Of a DNA stretch of 64,000 nt, positions 61,479 through 64,000 are shown one piece after another. The stretch comes from an uncultured Eubacterium sp. (lineage in GTDB: Bacteria > Bacillota > Clostridia > Lachnospirales > Lachnospiraceae). Within the stretch, counting starts at the first letter, position 1. Every line of letters starts with the position of its first letter. The position numbers and the translations under genes were made by a program. Location: positions 28,814 through 92,813 of the forward strand of contig CAKRDZ010000008.1 of the NCBI GenBank assembly GCA_934316845.1, given 5' to 3'. The notes under the pieces were generated by a model. The model worked only from the letters and a program-made list of their open reading frames with translations. It did no database searches and had not been told where the DNA came from.

Positions 61479-62311
61479 AAAAAGCAGTAAAAATAATAGT
61501 TATGGTTTTGGTGGCAGCCGTTTTGTTTTTTGGAGCATTATGGATTCCCTCTTTTGTAAATACGCTGGCAGAAAATCAGAAAATTGGCCAGAAGGTTGCG
61601 ATGGAAGATAAGACGGAAAATAAAAATATAGGGTTCAGTCTGAGTTATACAGAGAAGATCCGAATCTTTTCAACTTGGCCGCAAACAAGTTCTTTATATC
61701 AGGTGAAGAGTGTTTCACAGATACTGGAATACGATGATCATTTCTTTGAAAAGATAAAAAAACAGCTAGATCTTTTGATCGAAAAAAAAGTGATGAATTT
61801 CCAATATTTATCAGAAAACCTGCAGGAAGATTTTCAAAGTGCAGCGTATTATCTGGTGCAGGATAACAGCTATGAAACCAATGGATTTCCGGTATGGCTG
61901 TTTACATTTATGGATAAGAAAAATGAAACGGAATACACGCTGGCATTTGATATGGAGCAGGAAAAAATATATTATATCAATGCGGCAGGAAAGATGGTAA
62001 GAAAATTTTTTGACACAAAAGAAGAAGAGAGTGATATTTTATTCGAACTCAGAGCGCAGATGGCAGAGTATTATGGCAATGGTGGTTATATGCAATTGGC
62101 AAATAATTATGAGAGCTACCGGATGCTGCGAAAATGTCTTGTTAATTTTGACAATACAAATGATACCGTAGAGATGGATGTCGTGCTGGAACGGCCGGAA
62201 AACGGTGGGAAATATAACCGATTACAGATTTCGTTTGGAGGACTTTTTTATACCGAAGAGTATTTTGATAAGTCTGATGAAACAACAGATTCGTCGGCAA
62301 TAACCTATTAA
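61475..62311 (+). CDS. Membrane-anchored protein of the sensor operon, unknown function
   Basis: Protein of 278 residues starting at TTG 61475, 7 nt after GGAGG and overlapping the kinase stop. One N-terminal helix (KIIVMVLVAAVLFFGALWI) anchors an external domain of about 240 residues with no recognised fold. The position between kinase and VanY-like gene suggests a partner in sensing or wall work. There is no lipobox Cys. Confidence 0.68.
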   Translation: MKKAVKIIVMVLVAAVLFFGALWIPSFVNTLAENQKIGQKVAMEDKTENKNIGFSLSYTEKIRIFSTWPQTSSLYQVKSVSQILEYDDHFFEKIKKQLDLLIEKKVMNFQYLSENLQEDFQSAAYYLVQDNSYETNGFPVWLFTFMDKKNETEYTLAFDMEQEKIYYINAAGKMVRKFFDTKEEESDILFELRAQMAEYYGNGGYMQLANNYESYRMLRKCLVNFDNTNDTVEMDVVLERPENGGKYNRLQISFGGLFYTEEYFDKSDETTDSSAITY

Positions 62312-62397
62312 ATGATACAAAAAAGATACTTCTTTTAGAGAAATATGATGCATTTGTTTTTTATAATGGCATTGTATTTCAGAAAGGAGATCTTTTT

Positions 62398-63174
62398 ATG
62401 AAGAGAGAAAATCGAAAACATGCCATAATTTGTCTTATTTTTCTGCTTATTTTTGATGTCGCAGCCATTGCCGTTTATGCGGTTTCACAATCCGATGATA
62501 GAAAGTCAGAAAAGGGGGAAAGAATTGAAAAAACGGCGAAAGAGAATGAAAAATACACCGCCGAGGATGTTCAAAATACAGCCACTTCGAAAAGAAAAAA
62601 GGACGATGATCTCCTTGTTCTTGTAAATAAAAAGAAGGCAATTCCCAAAGAATTTCACCCGCAGCTTCATCGATTGAAAAACGGGAAATATGTGGCCGAA
62701 GTGATGTATGAAGATTTAAAAGCTATGTGGTCAGACTGCGAAGCAGATAACCCGGGATACTCTATTTTGGTAGTAAGTGCGTATCGGACGGCGGCACGGC
62801 AGACGCAGATATTACAGGAAGAAATAAGAAAAAACAGAAATGCGGGAATGAGTGAAGAGCAGGCTGAAAAAGATGCTCTCCAAACTGTCGCACCTTCCGG
62901 ATACAGTGAACACGAGACCGGTCTTTGTGTAGATATCACTTCAAAAGCCAATCAAAGACTAGATCAGACTCAGGAAACAACACCGGAAAATATCTGGCTT
63001 CGCAAACATTGTGCAGAGTACGGATTTATTCTGCGCTATCCGAAAGGGAAAGAGAAGGTGACCGGATATGACTATGAATCCTGGCATTTTCGATATGTTG
63101 GAAAAGAAGCTGCAAAGGAGATTACAAGCCGGGGGCTTACATTGGAAGAATATGTCTCTACTCTCCGTAGGTAG
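62398..63174 (+). CDS. VanY-type D-alanyl-D-alanine carboxypeptidase (M15)
   Basis: Anchored peptidase of 258 residues that removes the terminal D-Ala of peptidoglycan stem peptides. A signal-anchor helix (AIICLIFLLIFDVAAIAVYAV) and a charged linker precede the M15B domain. Zinc ligands are His172 and Asp179 in SEHETGLCVDI and His230 in WHFRYVG; Glu227 is the likely catalytic base. SAYRTAARQ is the family lead motif. In vancomycin-resistant bacteria VanY trims residual D-Ala-D-Ala, but alone this gene does not confer resistance. AAAGGAG precedes the ATG. Confidence 0.9.
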   Translation: MKRENRKHAIICLIFLLIFDVAAIAVYAVSQSDDRKSEKGERIEKTAKENEKYTAEDVQNTATSKRKKDDDLLVLVNKKKAIPKEFHPQLHRLKNGKYVAEVMYEDLKAMWSDCEADNPGYSILVVSAYRTAARQTQILQEEIRKNRNAGMSEEQAEKDALQTVAPSGYSEHETGLCVDITSKANQRLDQTQETTPENIWLRKHCAEYGFILRYPKGKEKVTGYDYESWHFRYVGKEAAKEITSRGLTLEEYVSTLRR

Positions 63175-63222
63175 CCTTTCCCGTCCACCTGCCTTATAAT
63201 GGAAACATGGAGGTGCAAGATT

Positions 63223-63351
63223 ATGAATCAATATGTAACAGGAGCGGTTATTAAAAAACTGCGTCAAAAAAACAATATGACACAGGCGCAGCTGGCAGAC
63301 CGGCTTGGCGTGAGCGATAAAACGGTTTCCAAATGGGAGACGGGTGTTTGA
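63223..63351 (+). pseudogene. Truncated XRE-family regulator
   Basis: A 42-residue frame with an excellent AGGTG-type ribosome site contains a near-complete helix-turn-helix (VIKKLRQKNNMTQAQLADRL, then GVSDKTVSKWETG), then Val and a stop. Intact homologues continue for at least 30 more residues after WETG. The rest has been lost, so it is probably a remnant; a tiny functional DNA-binding protein is less likely. Confidence 0.6.
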
Positions 63352-63359
63352 GTTATAAT

Positions 63360-63419
63360 AGGACCAAGTTAGATGAAACCACGGAGATATTCCGTTTGGC
63401 TGATATAGTCCTACTTTTT
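63360..63419 (+). terminator. Structured hairpin with T-run after the truncated XRE gene
   Basis: AGGAC near 63360-63364 pairs with GTCCT (63408-63412), and an inner CCACGGA/TCCGTTTGG stem is present. TTTTT follows at 63415. It could be the old terminator of the truncated gene. Confidence 0.45.
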
Positions 63420-63439
63420 ATTTTGAAAGGAGAGATTGT

Positions 63440-63709
63440 ATGAGCAAAGTGCTAATTGAAGTCCTTATAATAATTCTTATTGCAGGCAGTTATTTGATAC
63501 TGTATTCAGCAGTTAGAGTATCGGCTATAGCAGATCAAAGAATAGCGGAGATACAAAAAAGAGAAGCAGAAAAGAATTTGAGAACCACACCCGGATCAGA
63601 TTGTGCATTAAACACACTTGCCATTGATGAACCACTAGAATATGCGAGACTGTATCTTGATGGGAATTTACAGATGTGGGTAGATGCAGAAGATTCCTTG
63701 ACATTATAG
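63440..63709 (+). CDS. Small membrane-anchored protein of unknown function
   Basis: Protein of 89 residues with one N-terminal helix (VLIEVLIIILIAGSYLILYSAV) and a charged C-terminal part (QRIAEIQKREAEKN). AAAGGAG precedes the ATG. It ends just before a perfect terminator and a group II intron. No family recognised. Confidence 0.6.
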   Translation: MSKVLIEVLIIILIAGSYLILYSAVRVSAIADQRIAEIQKREAEKNLRTTPGSDCALNTLAIDEPLEYARLYLDGNLQMWVDAEDSLTL

Positions 63710-63718
63710 TAATGTTCA

Positions 63719-63753
63719 AAAAAAGCTCTCTGTGCAATGCACAGGAGCTTTTT
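63719..63753 (+). terminator. Rho-independent terminator, target of a group IIC intron
   Basis: A-rich left flank, GCTC/GAGC and TGTGCA/TGCACA stems, then TTTTT. It lies six bases before the 5' end of the intron, the classical target structure for class C introns. Confidence 0.88.
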
Positions 63754-63758
63754 ATATG

Positions 63759-64000
63759 GTGCGCCTTGCGGCGCACGTCGCTAATGGGTGAAAGTCCCTA
63801 ATCTACCCTAGTAGTGGGAAGGATACAGCCAAGACCAAGGGTGTCCATCGTGAGGTGGAATCTGAAGGAAGGTGGAGGCAAATCTCTGGTCTGACGAACA
63901 GAAATCACATGAGGCTATAGTTAAGGATAAGGTTGCCATACAAACCAAAGTCCAATAACTACTCGGAATTAACTGTAGTAAATGTGGCAGATATATGGAG
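63759..64000 (+). mobile_element. Group IIC intron, 5' part (cut by window edge)
   Basis: The ribozyme begins GTGCGCC at 63759. Domain I elements resemble the well-studied Oceanobacillus class C intron: GGGTGAAAGTCCC (63786-63798), AAGGGTGTCC, GTGGAATCTGAAGGAAGG and TCTGGTCTGACGAACA (starting near 63894). CATGAGGC and AAACCAAAGTCC follow in order. The reverse transcriptase gene and the 3' catalytic domains would lie beyond base 64000. Insertion right after a terminator fits class C target choice. Domain assignment is by recall of known intron sequences. Confidence 0.88.

Noticed and set aside
59402..63174. Complete vancomycin-resistance operon
   Set aside because: Only regulator, kinase and VanY-type genes are present; no vanH, vanX, vanT or ligase gene was found within the window.

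Overview
The window looks like the chromosome of a spore-forming anaerobic Clostridium of the Lachnospiraceae type (cluster XIVa). The evidence is gene content: a germination protease next to SpoIIP, a B12-dependent MetH without its reactivation domain, an Amt-PII fusion, DUF4321 and DUF5685 proteins, and several LytTR/GHKL-type regulators. Spacing of promoters (TTGACA-17-TATAAT type) and strong AGGAGG ribosome sites are typical Firmicutes. The naming below genus level is inference; no 16S gene is present.

Layout. 1-3.4 kb: end of cysS, a LytTR/GHKL two-component pair and a zinc-ribbon membrane protein. 3.5-12.2 kb: a large cytoplasmic GH2 glycosidase on the minus strand, then GNAT, a PAS hybrid kinase, thiD and a membrane-anchored protein. 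12.2-19.7 kb: an ammonium transporter fused to a PII domain, then on the minus strand tRNA-Gln, prfC and a secreted beta-helix protein, then guaB and a peptidoglycan amidase. 19.7-25.7 kb: a chemotaxis receptor, dCMP deaminase, rpsT and the gpr-spoIIP sporulation pair. 25.8-37.7 kb: an XRE/LytTR coupled pair, a phosphatase, MATE, proS, metH, two glycosyltransferases with an LCP ligase, and ilvN-ilvC. 37.8-57.0 kb: housekeeping genes, including dgt, the dnaG-rpoD-trmK macromolecular synthesis cluster, a TGS-type nucleoside kinase, rnpB, an M29-like aminopeptidase, purE, cls, ruvAB, and a DUF5685-DnaJ-membrane protein-yqeY run closed by a strong terminator.

57.0-64.0 kb is accessory in character. 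It holds an AT-rich islet with a broken HTH gene, a frameshifted small gene and an AlbA_2/Schlafen-type ATPase, followed by paired inverted repeats and a near-perfect palindrome. Then comes a four-gene VanRS-like sensor operon ending in a VanY-type D,D-carboxypeptidase, with no ligase genes. The window closes with a truncated XRE gene, a small membrane protein and a group IIC intron whose 5' end begins five bases after a rho-independent terminator.

The most interesting signal is a dispersed structured element: two full copies (179 and 189 bp), one internally deleted copy (90 bp) and one minimal copy (42 bp). Each is bounded by GTAACTATTCAGG-type inverted repeats, lies in the sense orientation and ends 32-40 nt before a start codon. 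The two full copies keep a 25-nt loop while the hairpin arms around it differ between copies with compensating changes, which is the signature of a selected fold. The element ahead of the GH2 gene lies downstream of a good promoter, so it should be part of the mRNA leader.
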